A stretch of 64,000 bases of DNA from Heliocidaris erythrogramma (lineage: Eukaryota; Echinodermata; Echinoidea; Camarodonta; Echinometridae): contig CM046864.1 of the NCBI GenBank assembly GCA_025617745.1, positions 25,151,152 to 25,215,151 on the forward strand, given 5' to 3'. This document shows, in pieces, positions 1 to 10,812 of the stretch (positions are counted from its first letter, which is position 1; each line of letters opens with the position of its first letter). The notes under the pieces were generated by a model, which saw only the letters and a list, made by a program, of their open reading frames with translations, did not search any database and was not told the DNA's origin. A program made the position numbers and the translations under genes.

Positions 1-89
1 TGCTTCCTGTTCACACTCATCCTGGGGCACCAATAACTGCGATCACAGTCAAGATGCAGGTGTAATCTGTTCCTCCACAAATGAAACAG
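1..89 (+). CDS. SRCR receptor gene A, partial SRCR exon (5' end outside window)
   Basis: Reading frame 2 gives the C-terminal third of a scavenger receptor cysteine-rich domain, with the family pattern WGTNNCDHSQDAGVIC. The frame runs into a splice donor after base 89 (GTTTGT), leaving one base of a split codon (phase 1). A GTAAGT five bases further on is an alternative donor but would break the phase shared by all other exons of the gene. The exon continues upstream of the window. It belongs with the SRCR exons at 373-714 and 1674-2003 and the transmembrane exon at 2595-2803. The domain call is firm; the exact donor is less so. Confidence 0.8.
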
Positions 90-372
90 GTTTGTAAGTT
101 TTCGTGTTGCTCCTTTTTTTCCGAACGCATCCACGTTATACAAGTTATAAGAAATAATGCATCTTACAGAACGTGTTTAATTTTTTCGGCGCGTAGGTAA
201 TTCTGCATCTCCGATGCAATATACTTCCATGACGTTAGATATTAATTGTGATTTCTTGTCAGATTTCGAAATGGAACATTAGAATAAGGGTCTTTCCTGT
301 TTCTACATTATTAGTTTTATGATTTAACACTCAACCTCTTGTATATTTCACAAATAAATATCTCCTATCAAG

Positions 373-714
373 ATGAGATGTCGATGAGATTGGTAGGATC
401 AGACACCTCGGTACTTGCTGGAAGGGTAGAGTTGTTCCATGCAGGTCAATGGGGAACTGTGTGTGGCGTGTCCTTCGACGGCAGTGACGCTGATGTGGTC
501 TGTAATCAACTTGGGTTTGATGGCGCGGCTAGTTACGAGACCGACTCCTTCTATGGCGCTGGTTCGGGAGCGGTATGGCTGGAGAACGCGGAATGCACAG
601 GAAACGAAGAAAGATTAGACGAGTGCAACCTCCCTGGTTTTGGAACTGTCAGCACTTCATGCGACCACGGGAACGATGTTAGTGTTCGGTGTTCGACAGA
701 CCTTGGAATGCTTA
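373..714 (+). CDS. SRCR receptor gene A, SRCR domain exon
   Basis: The exon encodes one complete SRCR domain of about 114 codons: RLVGSD at the start, GRVELFHAGQWGTVC, DADVVCNQLGF, VWLENAEC, RLDEC and VSVRC. Six cysteines are present, the group A pattern. The acceptor is AG at 371-372 and the donor is GTAAGT at 715-720, both in phase 1, so the exon can be duplicated or skipped without a frameshift. SRCR domains are extracellular ligand-binding modules; in sea urchins large SRCR families are expressed in coelomocytes. A role in microbial recognition is inferred from the family. The pyrimidine tract before the acceptor is weak, so the start could shift slightly. Confidence 0.9.
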
Positions 715-1227
715 GTAAGTTTCTTAACGCACTAATGGTCCTAAAGGACTTCGTGTGTTAGGCTTCTATTCCGTGACCATCCTTAACAGGCATAAATTCG
801 ATAGACCAAATCTTTTGGCAGTCAAAAGGATTTAAACTTGTCTACTTCTTCTTTTTTTATAAATAGCCTATCAATATCCATTCTAAATGAATGATATGTA
901 ATATAACCCACGACGTTCACAAAATTCCCATTCTGCGTACATCAGTTCAATTTCAATTTTAAAGATGCTGATATCCACAAAATTTAATGTCTTTTATTTC
1001 TTTTATAAACGGGCATCCTAATGAGAAACCTGAAGCCTATACTTGATTGTTCTGCCAGCATGGTTTGTATCCTGTATACGGCTCGTACAAAAATAGTCAT
1101 GAAAGCCCACTACTAGTACAGCATTTGCACTTAATACGTATTCAGTTTTTACATTCGTAATACATATTCAGTATTTACATTCGTAATACATATTCATTAT
1201 TTACATTCGTAATACATATTCATTATT

Positions 1228-1268
1228 TTTCAGAGAGAGAGAGGGAGAGAGAGAGAGAAAGAGAAAAG
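1228..1268. repeat. GA-rich microsatellite
   Basis: GAGAGAGA-type run with minor interruptions in the intron between the second and third SRCR exons. It is preceded (about 1135-1230) by short tandem copies of TTTACATTCGTAATACATATTCA.. type sequence, period about 23. Confidence 0.8.
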
Positions 1269-1487
1269 AATCAACCAAATCCGACTGCCATGTGCTCATG
1301 AGGGTTAGGGGGCAGGCTTACCTGCTTACAGGTTTTCTGCACCTTCTTTGGTAGTTTATATTATTACCTGGCATGCCTGAATCACTTCTAAGAAAGCATG
1401 TGCATGCTTGTAAATAATGCTTGCAACAATGGGACTGACGGATTTAAGCCCTCTCCGATGGACTTGGTAATGAGCATAAATGCTTTA

Positions 1488-1577
1488 CCACAGGGCACTA
1501 GCGCTTCCCCCTTGGTTTCGCACCCGGGTCTTCCCAGCAACGAGACCACTGCTCTACCACTGAGCCGTCGCGCCTCC
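1488..1577 (-). repeat. tRNA-like sequence (SINE head or tRNA pseudogene)
   Basis: The minus strand contains an A-box-like GGCTCAGTGGTAGAGC followed about 30 bases later by a B-box-like GGGTGCGAAACC. The B box is degenerate and no good cloverleaf closes, so this is a tRNA-derived repeat rather than a working tRNA gene. It lies in an intron of SRCR gene A. Confidence 0.5.
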
Positions 1578-1673
1578 TTTGTTGGTTTATCTTTCTATAC
1601 TCTGCCATTTTTATGTAACGATCGGACTAAGAATTCGTAAAGTTTAACTTTTCTTTCCGATCCCACTGTACAG

Positions 1674-2003
1674 AAGACTTCACTGTCCGCTTAGCAGGTA
1701 TAGAGAGTTCAGCCAGTGAAGGTCGCGTGGAGATCTCTTACCATGGGCAATGGGGGACTGTCTGCTCGGATAGGTGGGGTCTCGATGACGCCACAGTCGT
1801 CTGCAAACAGCTGGGATTCACCGGCGCGATGGGTGTTGGTGACGCCACAACTTACGGCGAGGGAACTGGACCTATCTGGTTGCACAATGTAGAGTGCTCT
1901 GGAGCAGAGGCAACTCTTAAAGATTGCGGACATGACGGATGGGGAACCAGTGATTGTGAACATTCTCATGATGCCGGCGTGGTGTGTTCAATACCTATGC
2001 GCA
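1674..2003 (+). CDS. SRCR receptor gene A, membrane-proximal SRCR domain exon
   Basis: A complete group A SRCR domain of about 110 codons: VRLAG, GRVEISYHGQWGTVC, ATVVCKQLGF, GPIWLHNVEC, TLKDC, WGTSDC and DAGVVC. Six cysteines are present. The acceptor is CAG at 1671-1673 after a pyrimidine-rich stretch, and the donor is GTAATT directly after 2003. Both junctions are phase 1, matching the neighbouring exons. This is the last SRCR domain before the transmembrane exon, so it sits closest to the membrane. It resembles vertebrate class A macrophage scavenger receptor domains in its spacing (GPIWL before the third cysteine). Confidence 0.92.
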
Positions 2004-2594
2004 GTAATTACATTTCCTTCTTTTCCAAACAAATGTATTGTGGCAAAGAAAATTCAACGTTAACAGTTTACAATGTTTATGTCATAGCTATACATGAAAG
2101 AAAAGTGTTCAACAGTGTATAGGCATGAGTGTGAAAACTAAATTTTGATACTCATCCAAACTGTTCCAAATTTCGTAGAAAGCTACACGATTCGCAGTTT
2201 CCTACAATAGACATGGTAAAAGTGACATATCCCTAATTACGGGGTTGGAATCCTTCCTCCAAACCGGGCGGGAGATGGCAGAATGACGTTCCTGGGCTCC
2301 AAAAGGCATCTTCGGTAGACCCTTTGCTTTTTTCCTGATTTATTTTTTCGACTTTCAAACAGGGTTAGGGGGTACACTAGCTCCGTATTCAGTGATATGA
2401 ATCCACAACCATGATCATTAACTGTTGTGACATAGAGTCCTCTCATCTGTTGCATTTCATTTTTCAAATCATACTGAATCCCTCAAGCTGTAATTTATTT
2501 TCAAGATCCTCAGGTCAACAAACGGGACATTCAAGAAATAATGGCGTTACCTTTATTATTTAGTCCACTGTCATTTTGTCTATTTATTTCACAG

Positions 2595-2803
2595 TGCCAT
2601 CATTCAGTGCCGGTTGGATAGCTGGAATTTCTGTTGGCGTGGGAGTTCTTGTGTTCGTAATCATCCTCCTCCTCATTGTCAACTTAAAACAGCGACAAAC
2701 TGTCATGAAGATGAAGGAGGAAACGCCGATGGAAATTTCTATGCCTACAAAGGGCGCTGTGGATGAGGATGCTGAGGGGTATGAAAATATGGCCTTTTCA
2801 TGA
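2595..2803 (+). CDS. SRCR receptor gene A, transmembrane and cytoplasmic tail exon (terminal)
   Basis: After the acceptor ending at 2594 (TTATTTCACAG) the phase-1 frame gives a short extracellular stub, a hydrophobic helix of about 24 residues (WIAGISVGVGVLVFVIILLL, then IVNL), a basic stop-transfer stretch (KQRQTVMKMK) and a short acidic tail ending YENMAFS, then TGA. The receptor is therefore type I, with its N-terminus outside the cell. The tail tyrosine lies in YENM, which fits both the YxxM (PI3-kinase p85) and pYxN (Grb2) SH2-binding consensus; use in signalling is inferred. A decayed copy of this exon lies at 43518-43650. Confidence 0.9.
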
Positions 2804-2880
2804 ACCTATATGGCTGTACGACACATGCTCATGCGACAGTTGCTCCATGCACGGTTAATGCCTAACCATATCTATCACGA

Positions 2881-2886
2881 AATAAA
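2881..2886 (+). terminator. AATAAA polyadenylation signal of SRCR gene A
   Basis: AATAAA occurs 78 bases after the stop codon of the terminal exon. Distance and strand fit cleavage and polyadenylation of this gene. Confidence 0.6.
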
Positions 2887-3583
2887 AGCCCGGAACAACT
2901 GTCGCCGTAGATAATTGCAGAGCACCACTTAAACGAGTATAGTCTCTAGGATTCGTGCGACCGAACATCTCTCTCTTGTAGACAATTTGATTGACAGGAA
3001 AAAAAATCATATACACATTGATATCCTAAAGTGACAGTAAACTGAAGCTCCAAATGGTGCCATCTTTTAACAGGATCTGTAAAATGTCTGTGCCTCTCAT
3101 TTCCCCATTATGCCCATTCTAGTTTGTAGAAGCTTGTAATGTACCTGCCCTGATAGCAGAAAGTGTTAAAAATGACGTGATATTTACGTCGTGGTTTTCG
3201 TCTTTTTTACGTCCTGTAATTACGTCAATGAGACGACAACTTGCACCAACGCAAGACGTCAAGAGGACGTCTTATTTTGACGTCATCTCTACGTCTTCAT
3301 TCCTCTTCCCTGATAGCAGAAAGTGTTAAAAATGACGTGATATTTACGTCACGGTTTTCGTCTTTTTTACGTCCTGTAATTACGTCAATAAGACGACAAC
3401 TTGCACCAACGCAAGACGTAAAGAGGACGTCTTATTTTGACGTCATCTCTACGTCTTGTACACTGTAAAAACTAAAGTGCTACTTTTAGGGGCATGTATA
3501 GTCACTGCACCTGAAGTGCTGTTTATAGCACTTGTAGTGTGCTAATTTACCAGCAAAAAAAAAAAAATGTGACTGTGGCGAGC

Positions 3584-3652
3584 CTCGAACCAGGTTCCGC
3601 TGATTGAGAGGCGCTGACATTACCGATGGACTAACGAATGCTTCTTGCAATC
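3584..3652 (-). repeat. tRNA-like module (A box and B box)
   Basis: Minus strand shows TTAGTCCATCGGTAA (A-box-like) and CCTGGTTCGAGGC (B-box-like) about 30 bases apart. The T-loop GGTTCGA is intact. Probably a pseudo-tRNA carried by the MITE; Pol III activity is possible but unproven. Equivalent modules are at about 4697-4765 and, in the third copy, 50789-50857 on +. Confidence 0.6.
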
Positions 3653-3745
3653 CAGTTTAGTCATGGGAGTCAAGTAGATAACATGAACTATATGGTGTCG
3701 TAAATTCACTATGTAACAATATGATCTGCTCTAAATCGTACAATG

Positions 3746-3806
3746 TGAGTTAGTATAGCGGTAATGCCAGCGATTCTTGATCAGCAGACCCTGGTTCGAA
3801 GCTCAC
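3746..3806 (+). repeat. tRNA-like module (divergent partner)
   Basis: GTGAG..CTCAC acceptor-like ends, GTTAGTATAGCGGTAA (A box, resembling tRNA-Asp) and CCCTGGTTCGAAGC (B box). The anticodon arm is poor. Equivalent modules are at about 4868-4930 (+) and 50626-50690 (-). Confidence 0.55.
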
Positions 3807-4112
3807 CCAAATCATTTTTTTATATGAATGTTTAGCAGTTTAAGGAGCCGGTCCAGCTCCCGTGAAAGTGCTGAAATAGCACGATGTGTGCATTCAATAG
3901 CACTCTGAGTGCAGTCCCTATGTATGCCCTCAAAAAGTGCTATATACAGCACTTCAGTTTTTACATCGTACAGATGACGTCAAAATAAGACGTCCTCTTG
4001 ACGTCTTGCGTTGGTGCAAGTTGTCGTCTTATTGACGTAATTACAGGACGTAAAAAAGACGAAAACCACGACGTAAATATCACGTCATTTTTACCACTTT
4101 CTGCTATCAGGG

Positions 4113-4430
4113 TTTCTTTCACTGTAGGCAATTTTCCACATTGGCAAAGTCAAAGATAATTGTTTGATAGATCAAATATGCCTATTATTAAAACAAGCTG
4201 TTTGTCAAAATTAAAAATAAATACAATTAATTTTCAAATTATAATCTTAATTTAGCAGTCACTGTAAGATGGCGCTGTTCAGTTCAAGTTCTACCAGTTT
4301 AATGTCACTTTAATGAGTAAAGTCTGTTTACGACTATATGTTAAATAACGTACATAATGCTGAGCCATTTTCTTTCATGACATTCAACTTCATTAATAGC
4401 TTATAAAATAGTTTGGAGAACACGTAGCAA
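4113..4430. other. Spacer between two foldback copies
   Basis: AT-rich sequence with no credible coding frame, RNA gene or repeat recognised. Confidence 0.5.
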
Positions 4431-5194
4431 CCCTGATAGCAGAAAGAGGAAAAAAATGACGTGATATTTACGTCGTCGTTTACGTCTTTAATTACGTCCT
4501 GTAATTACGTCAATAAGACGACAACTTGCACCAACGCAAGACGTCATGAGGACGTCTTATTTTTACGTTATCTCTACGTCTTGTACACTGTAAAAACTAA
4601 AGTGCTACTTTTAGGAGCATGTATAGTGACTGCACCTAAAATGCTGTTTATAGCACTTACAGTGTGCTAATTTACCAGCAAAAAAAAAATGTGACCGTGG
4701 CAAGCCTCGAACCAGGTTCCGCTGATTGAGAGGCGCTGACGTTACCGATGGACTAACGAATGCTTCTTGCAATCCAGTTTAGTCATGGGAGTCAAGTAGA
4801 TAACATGAACTATGTGGTGTCGTAAATTCACTATGTAACAATATGATCTGCTCTAAATCGTACGATGTGAGTTAGTCTAGCTGTAATGCCAGCAATTCTC
4901 GATCAGCGGACTCTGGTTCGAGGCTTGCCAAAATCATTTTTTTATGAATGTTTAGCAGTTTAAGGAGCCGGTCCAGCTCCCGTGAAAGTGCTGAAATAGC
5001 ACTCTGAGTGCAGTCCCTATGCAAAAAGTGCTATATACAGCACTTCAATTTTTACAGTGTACAGATGACGTCAAAATAAGACGTCCTCTTCACGTCTTGC
5101 GTTGGTGCAAGTTGTCGTCTTATTGACGTAATTACAGGACGTAAAAAAGACGAAAACCACGACGTAAATATTTTAACACTTTCTGCTATCAGGG
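4431..5194. mobile_element. Foldback element, ACGTC-rich arms, copy 2
   Basis: Starts CCCTGATAGCAG at 4431 and ends CTGCTATCAGGG at 5194, flanked by AA on both sides, consistent with a 2-bp target duplication. It contains the same tRNA-bearing inner MITE (4586-5059, TA flanks) as copies 1 and 3. The left arm of this copy is shorter than in copy 1. Confidence 0.85.
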
Positions 5195-5479
5195 AAGTAT
5201 ATTCAGATTCCAAGCCATTGGTAGGCTTTATGCGTATGACGTTGTATACACAGATATTTAAATAACACTTGATGTGAAAATCATTAGTTAAACATCTTTT
5301 AACAATACACTGTCTGATAATAGCTAGATGTCTTTGGGTAGTCAACATATCGAACCAGCTCAAAGGTAAACCCGAAGATTAAAAACCCAATTTCTGCACA
5401 GGTAACAGATTATGTAGGCCTCTTTAAACTTCTATGATAACATCTTGATAATGCACTTGTTACACTTCAGAATTGTATA

Positions 5480-6300
5480 TCAGATATAAGACAGTGGATG
5501 GTGGTGAATAAGTTAAAATTGAACGATTCAAAAGACTGATTTTTTTGTTTCTGCTTCTGCCTACAACCTGTGTAGTCTCCCAAATGTTCAGTTAGATGTT
5601 GGTGGCACACTCATAAGACCTTCAGAAACAATAAGAAACCTTGGTGTTATGTTTGATCCGTGTATGTCGATGTCACATAATATCTCTTACACCTGTAAAA
5701 CAGTAACTTTTTATTTAAGGAACATTTCTAGAATCAGAAGGTTCATCGATCAGTCTGCTTGTCAACAATGCTGTCCGTTTTCTAGTTTTATCTCGTATTG
5801 ATTATTGCAATGGACTTCTTTCTACGATTCCCTCTAATCAGTTGATTCGTATTCAACGATTACAAAATTGGGCAGCACGATTAATTTTACAGGTTTCTCG
5901 AGACCACCCTTCTCAACCACTCTTAAACTCACTACATTGGCTTCCTTTGAAGCAAAGAATAATTTTCAAATTACTCTTGTTTGTCTACAAAATACTTAAT
6001 AACCAGGCTCCAGAGTATGTGATTAACTGACTGAGTTTATACAAGCCCGCTAGATTACTAAGGTCCGCCAGTGACCCTCTCCGCCTCACATATTCAGTAA
6101 CTCGAACATTAGCTGGTGATAGAACATTTACTGTGTCAGCTTCAAAATACTGGAATGATTTGCCACTTTCTATTAGACAGTCTTCATCAGTAATAATTTT
6201 CAGAAAGGCATTAAAAACACATCTTTTTGATAGTTTATAGTTATAGTTTATAGTTTGTAGATGATTTAATTTATTGTATGCGCTTTGAGCCTTATAAGTA
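5480..6300 (+). pseudogene. LINE reverse transcriptase, 3' fragment (CR1/L2-like)
   Basis: The + strand encodes the C-terminal end of a non-LTR retrotransposon polyprotein, broken by stops and frameshifts. Recognisable blocks in order are SRIDYCNGLL (5795-5825), IQRLQNWAARLI, SLHWLPLKQRIIFKLLLF, ILNNQAPEYV, and FRKALKTHLFDSL just before the end. These are standard for the region after the RT domain in the CR1/L2 group. The 5' part is missing, as expected from 5' truncation. Sequence after about 6240 is probably the LINE 3' tail. Dead copy. Confidence 0.8.
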
Positions 6301-6870
6301 ATAAAAAATAATATGCTTCATGCTTGTTAGTCTTGCTTGTTACCGATAGGCCTCATTACCCAGTTTAGGCGTATAATTGCCTTAGTTCGTAATCAATAAA
6401 AAGCATATGAAAATATTGTTTGCGTAGAATATCAGAGAAAATATAGATGATACACAACATATTAAACAATAGTTTTGTTCAAATTGGACAATTTAAGATT
6501 TTTAATTGTGCAACGAAATGCAACACGCATTGCATTCCATCAGCGACACGGTGAAATTTCGTATGAGGAAAGAATTAGATCGGCTGCATTGGACTTCTCT
6601 CTCATTGAGAAGGGACTACGCTCTCTATTCATTTACCTGTTTACCGTGGCGTGTTTGTAGGGCCAATACAGTGCGAAGCAATCGCTGACAATACACATAT
6701 ACATTATCTTCATTTGGAGATGCTTCCATCTTTCTTTCCGAACCCATGCTCTCTTCCCCTCATCCACACGTCGATTTCCTTGATTCTTTAATAGCGGCCT
6801 TCCAGGTCAAAATTAAAGATAGTGCCTTACATAATCCGCTGCCATTGACCCGTATTTTCGAAAGTGGCCT
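6300..6870. other. No gene recognised
   Basis: AT-rich sequence with only short frames. No feature that I can support. Confidence 0.4.
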
Positions 6871-6876
6871 AATTTA

Positions 6877-7215
6877 AAGGTGTTACTCGGAGATGTACAA
6901 ACAAATCAAAATGCAATAAATTTGGTATCAACGGAAAGAAAAGAGGTTTTCATAAATTAATATTAATTTGTTTATAATGTGTGCCAAAATATTCGCATAT
7001 TTTCGCCCCGCAAGCAGTTTCTTTTTCAACCTTGAAAATGTGACGTAATACTCGTGACACACTTGCTTGCTTCTAGCTCATTATCACGTCAATACAGCGC
7101 GCGCACATAACGTTCACGGTTCGAGGTAAGCTACTGATTTCTTCCAAACTTTGAAAATCTTTTCGACAAAATTTCTGATTTTGGGCCTGATAGAACCTGG
7201 AATCACACCGTCATT
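6877..7215 (+). repeat. Dispersed repeat 'GGTGTTACTCGGAGATG', copy 1
   Basis: About 330 bases shared with 12239-12465 (partial) and 13181-13590. It includes TTTCGCCCCGC and ACGTTCACGGTTCGAGGTAAGC, the latter resembling an exon end followed by a splice donor. In the 13.2 kb copy it is followed by a short open frame starting MSDFGPDSDV. Three copies of an apparent promoter and first-exon sequence suggest a duplicated gene start or a retroelement 5' region; neither is proven. Confidence 0.6.
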
Positions 7216-9030
7216 CCATCAATCACTGGATGAATCACTGCAGCAGCCACACACACATATACGATTCATACAGCTACAGTACAGTCAAGTCGGATACCGT
7301 AAGCTAGCTGTCCCTTTCGTGGCTCATCTGAGACCCTGTCAGGGGTCTTGAAAAAACAGTCCTGATAATCTTTTTGAACAAGCTTACATCTCTAAAATTT
7401 AATTTCATCGTATTCTTTGGGGATTAGCTTTCCAAAAATGTATAATTTGTCCCATTTCTTATTTTATGGGACATTTCTCCGGTTATCTGCTTTAAGCCAG
7501 ACTTAACTTAGGCCCATGATTTATGGAAGGCCAATCGTCAACCCCTAAGTCCCATATAATTATGTAACAAAATAAAGAAAGAAACTTATTTTCTGGCATG
7601 AAATAAGAAATAAATTCTATCGTGAGGTTTTTGTACTTGCATTTGGTTCCAGAACTAGAGGGTGTCTATGGTGATGTTATAGGATTAAAAGAGAGTGACA
7701 TTTGGCTCTCCATAATTCATTGGTCTAACTCTACACAATTAGGCGGGGGCTTAAAGTTATGCACATTTCGAGAATACGGGCCATTATTTCTAAGACACCT
7801 AAAATCCTACCGGAACAACTCATCTAGTGTTTGATTCCTGTCAAACTTGCTTACCCTGGCCTCAAACCAAGCCAGTTCACCTTAATGAATGTACAGTAAC
7901 CGTATAATTGAAAAGTAGGTTATATACATTACCTATTAAGTTACTTTAAAATTAAAGGGGAATTTCACCCTGGCTTCAAGATGGTAGTAAAAGAAGCAGA
8001 CAAAGAAACACATCAATGAAAGTTTGAGCAAAGTCCTATTAGAAATAAAGCAATGATTTTTTTCAAGTTGTAAACAATCAAACATGAATTGGCAACCCCG
8101 TGACGTATCTTGCAGGTCCTCTTCCATTTGTCATGTACTAAAACAATAATAAACTTCCATTTTCTCTTAAGAAATATGTCATCATACATGCACCCTCAAT
8201 ATCATCATTGCACATGTGTTTTTTATACCAAACCTATATGAAACAAATCTCTTTCTTCCTCAACAACCAAGAAAATGAAAATTATGAAATTTTCTTTACT
8301 TAGCTAATGGGAGAGGAGCTTGTATAAAGATTCGTCACTGAATTTCTAATTTGTGTTTGATTGATTACAACTTCAAATATGTATAACTTTCTATTTCATA
8401 TCGGATTCTGCTCAAACTGTCACTAATCTGTTTCTCTCCGTTTCTGCTTTTTATAAATATCGACTACATATCTTGCCTATCGCATTTTTAAATATTTTGG
8501 TCTATCAGAAATCGATCCTTTCCAATAGTATTTTGATATGCAATTTTCATCAATACTATTCAGGTAATGAAATCGTAACTATATAACTGAATGGTGAATG
8601 TTTATTACATGCTGGACCTATTTTTTCTTGCATTTATACAAGTATGCAGCCATGAATTATGAATTATAAAAACCATTTCCGATACTTAAAAGACTATAAA
8701 ACCGACTGAGTCGTACATGAAGCTATAGCATAAGGATTCATAATTAGTTGATATGTTATTCGCTCATGTACATGCATTTTTTAGTTAAACTGGTCATTTC
8801 GTAACAACTGTGTTAATCTTTCAATAGTCCAATAATTATGCAGTTTTCTTGTAACCAAATCATGAAATCAAATTCGAAGGCGTATCATTTTTTGTATATA
8901 TTTAAAATAACTTGAAATTATGACGTTATATGTTAATCCACTACTTTTTTGTCTTCGTATACCCCAACTGATCTTGTGATATTATGAGAGTTTTCAGTTC
9001 TATAGATAATTCATTACACAAAATTTTACG
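7216..9030. other. Intergenic AT-rich stretch, nothing recognised
   Basis: No frame longer than about 70 codons and no splice-bounded homology recognised on either strand. No strong inverted or tandem repeat seen. Confidence 0.4.
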
Positions 9031-9034
9031 GTCA

Positions 9035-9292
9035 TGTGTAATTCAATTTATATGTCAATTAGAGTGTGTCTGAGTGTGCTTTACCAAGTCGTGAGGAAAG
9101 GCCTGATGGTATAGGGATTGAAATCAATCTTCCAAGGCAGCTTGGGGGAGCATGCTCATAGGCACAAATGTTCACTTATATTCTTGTTTTATCTGTTATA
9201 TTTATTATTGTTACACAATTGTATTTTCATTATGAATTGTATTCGAATATTGATATGTCGAATTAAAAAAAAAATAATAATAATAATACTTA
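9035..9292 (+). repeat. Dispersed repeat ending in (TAA)n, copy 1
   Basis: Shares AGGCAGCTTGGGG, GTCAATTA and a tail of TTGATATGTCGAATTAA followed by (TAA)n with 43655-44165. The terminal (TAA)n suggests the 3' end of a retroposon. The 43.7 kb copy carries an insertion that this one lacks. Confidence 0.6.
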
Positions 9293-9810
9293 TAGTATGT
9301 ATTAAGAGGGCATTACGATGCGTCCATACAATTTTAATTTCTATTTGTGGCATATTTTATGGTTTTAGTACTATAAGCCTACACTATATGCCCTAAATAC
9401 ATGTAGATAGCATTTGCAAATGTAAAAATGGCTGTTGAATTTGTTGATAAGTTGTTCTTTGTAACTCTAAAACACTAAATAAATAAATAAAACACTTACT
9501 AAAACAGCATCAAATAATCATTCATTCAAGTCTCAATTAATTACTAACATGAATCACTGCTATTCAAATTTAAAACTTTAGATATTACTGATACACCATT
9601 TAAACCCCGCCAAAAATATCTAAAGATTGGTAAGTTAATATCTTACTGCACGCAAATTTCCGTATCTCAACTAATATTTCACAGCACAAGAAATATAATA
9701 ACCCCACAGTTCTACACTTGTATCATTCATTCAACAAGAAATAAATAAATGTATCTTGTATTCAGAAACTTTTGTACACATACATTAGAGTCTGAATCTA
9801 TACACAATAC

Positions 9811-10048
9811 CAGGTGTCGGCGGATCCAGGATTTAGTATAATGACGGGGGGGGGGGGGGGGGGGGGGGGGTTATGGGGGTCCAGTTTTCCTCCATATTTC
9901 TCTGAAAGGCAAACAAAAAAAAAGGTTTCATTCTAAAAGGGTGAGGGAGCACAATCGACAAAAGGGCGGATCCTTTATGGTCAAATTGCATACTTTTCTT
10001 CGAAGGGGGGGGGGGGGGGGGCACGGGCCGGAAGTGGATCCGCCAATG
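9811..10048. mobile_element. Poly-G-core MITE, hAT-like family (GGCGGATCCAGG ends)
   Basis: Left end CAGGTGTCGGCGGATCCAGG and right end GTGGATCCGCCAATG form inverted termini. CAATAC is found directly outside both ends. The core holds two runs of about 20-28 G. It is the same family as 53742-53943, which has a clean 8-bp duplication, and as fragments at 13587-13842 and near 45682. Open frames across it are glycine/proline artefacts. Confidence 0.7.
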
Positions 10049-10812
10049 CAATACAATACAATAATTCCCAGTCAGGTTGCAATCCTTTTCTATCCCTATC
10101 AGCCTCATGTAAGACCAAATCACTGCATGAATTCTCACTTGCTGCCCACTACATCTTCAGCGTATTAAAGTATTTCTAAAACACGCTTTAAACTCACTGA
10201 ACTTCTAAATAACGAACTAGAAATATCAACTTACATGTCCCTGTCCCTGTCTGGCCAGGACTGCTTCCACAAAACTAACATCCTAGCTTAACTTAAAATG
10301 ATACCAAACTCCTCCATAACCCAATCACCCACACTAATATCAACAAAAGGGCCTAGTGACGAGCTATCCCAGTAAACAAAGCACCCCAAAACTAACCTTT
10401 TTTTCTCCAGCACATTTGAAGTGAATATTTAGTGTGGCGCTATTCGAACTTAATCTGAACGTAATTGACATGTGTCATTGTGTGTTAACTGCTATTGTAC
10501 GCTCTGGTCTCACCAGAAAACAACTAGTTAATCACGTAAGTAAAGTAACGTGCTTTTGCATACATCTGTAAAAGAAGTGCTTATTACCAAGTAGCCACCT
10601 ACCCATGTAACGAGTTTTCTGTCTCATTGTTATGAGTGAAAAATCGGTAAATTATTGGTCATTGTAGCACGTTCAGTAATGGTTTCACAGGTCCTACAAA
10701 ATCAAAAAGTGATAATCACGTTACTTTAACCGGTCTTATCATCTCGTTGTCCTGCTCGTGAATGAAAGGTGACTTTATGGTGGAGAAAACTGGTTATTCT
10801 TAGGTGTCTTAA

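Larger units (their letters stand above)
3461..3968. mobile_element. Mariner-type MITE with two divergent tRNA-like modules, copy 1
   Basis: Inverted ends CACTGTAAAAACTAAAGTGC and (diverged) GCACTTCAGTTTTTACATCG, each next to TA. Inside are a minus-strand tRNA-like module (about 3584-3652) and a plus-strand one (about 3746-3806), placed back to back. Equivalent copies are 4586-5059 and 50457-50962, always at the same site within the ACGTC-rich foldback. TA flanks and CACTG ends are typical of Tc1/mariner-derived MITEs. Confidence 0.75.
3148..4112. mobile_element. Foldback element, ACGTC-rich arms, copy 1 (tRNA-bearing)
   Basis: Bounded by CCCTGATAGCAGAAAGTG at 3148 and its reverse complement ending at 4112. 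The arms are rich in GACGTC/TTACGTC and pair over about 150 bases. The left arm is duplicated in tandem (3148-3307 and from 3308). The core is a second palindrome (3461-3968) starting CACTGTAAAAACT. Two more copies are at 4431-5194 and 50313-51275. No protein is encoded; the open frames here are repeat artefacts. No clear target duplication flanks this copy. Confidence 0.85.

Noticed and set aside
3241-5363. Serine/threonine-rich frames in the foldbacks
   Set aside because: The same peptide recurs wherever the ACGTC-rich arm occurs, on either strand; it is repeat DNA.
9833-10168. Proline/glycine-rich open frames
   Set aside because: They run through poly-G/C cores of a MITE and have no other support.
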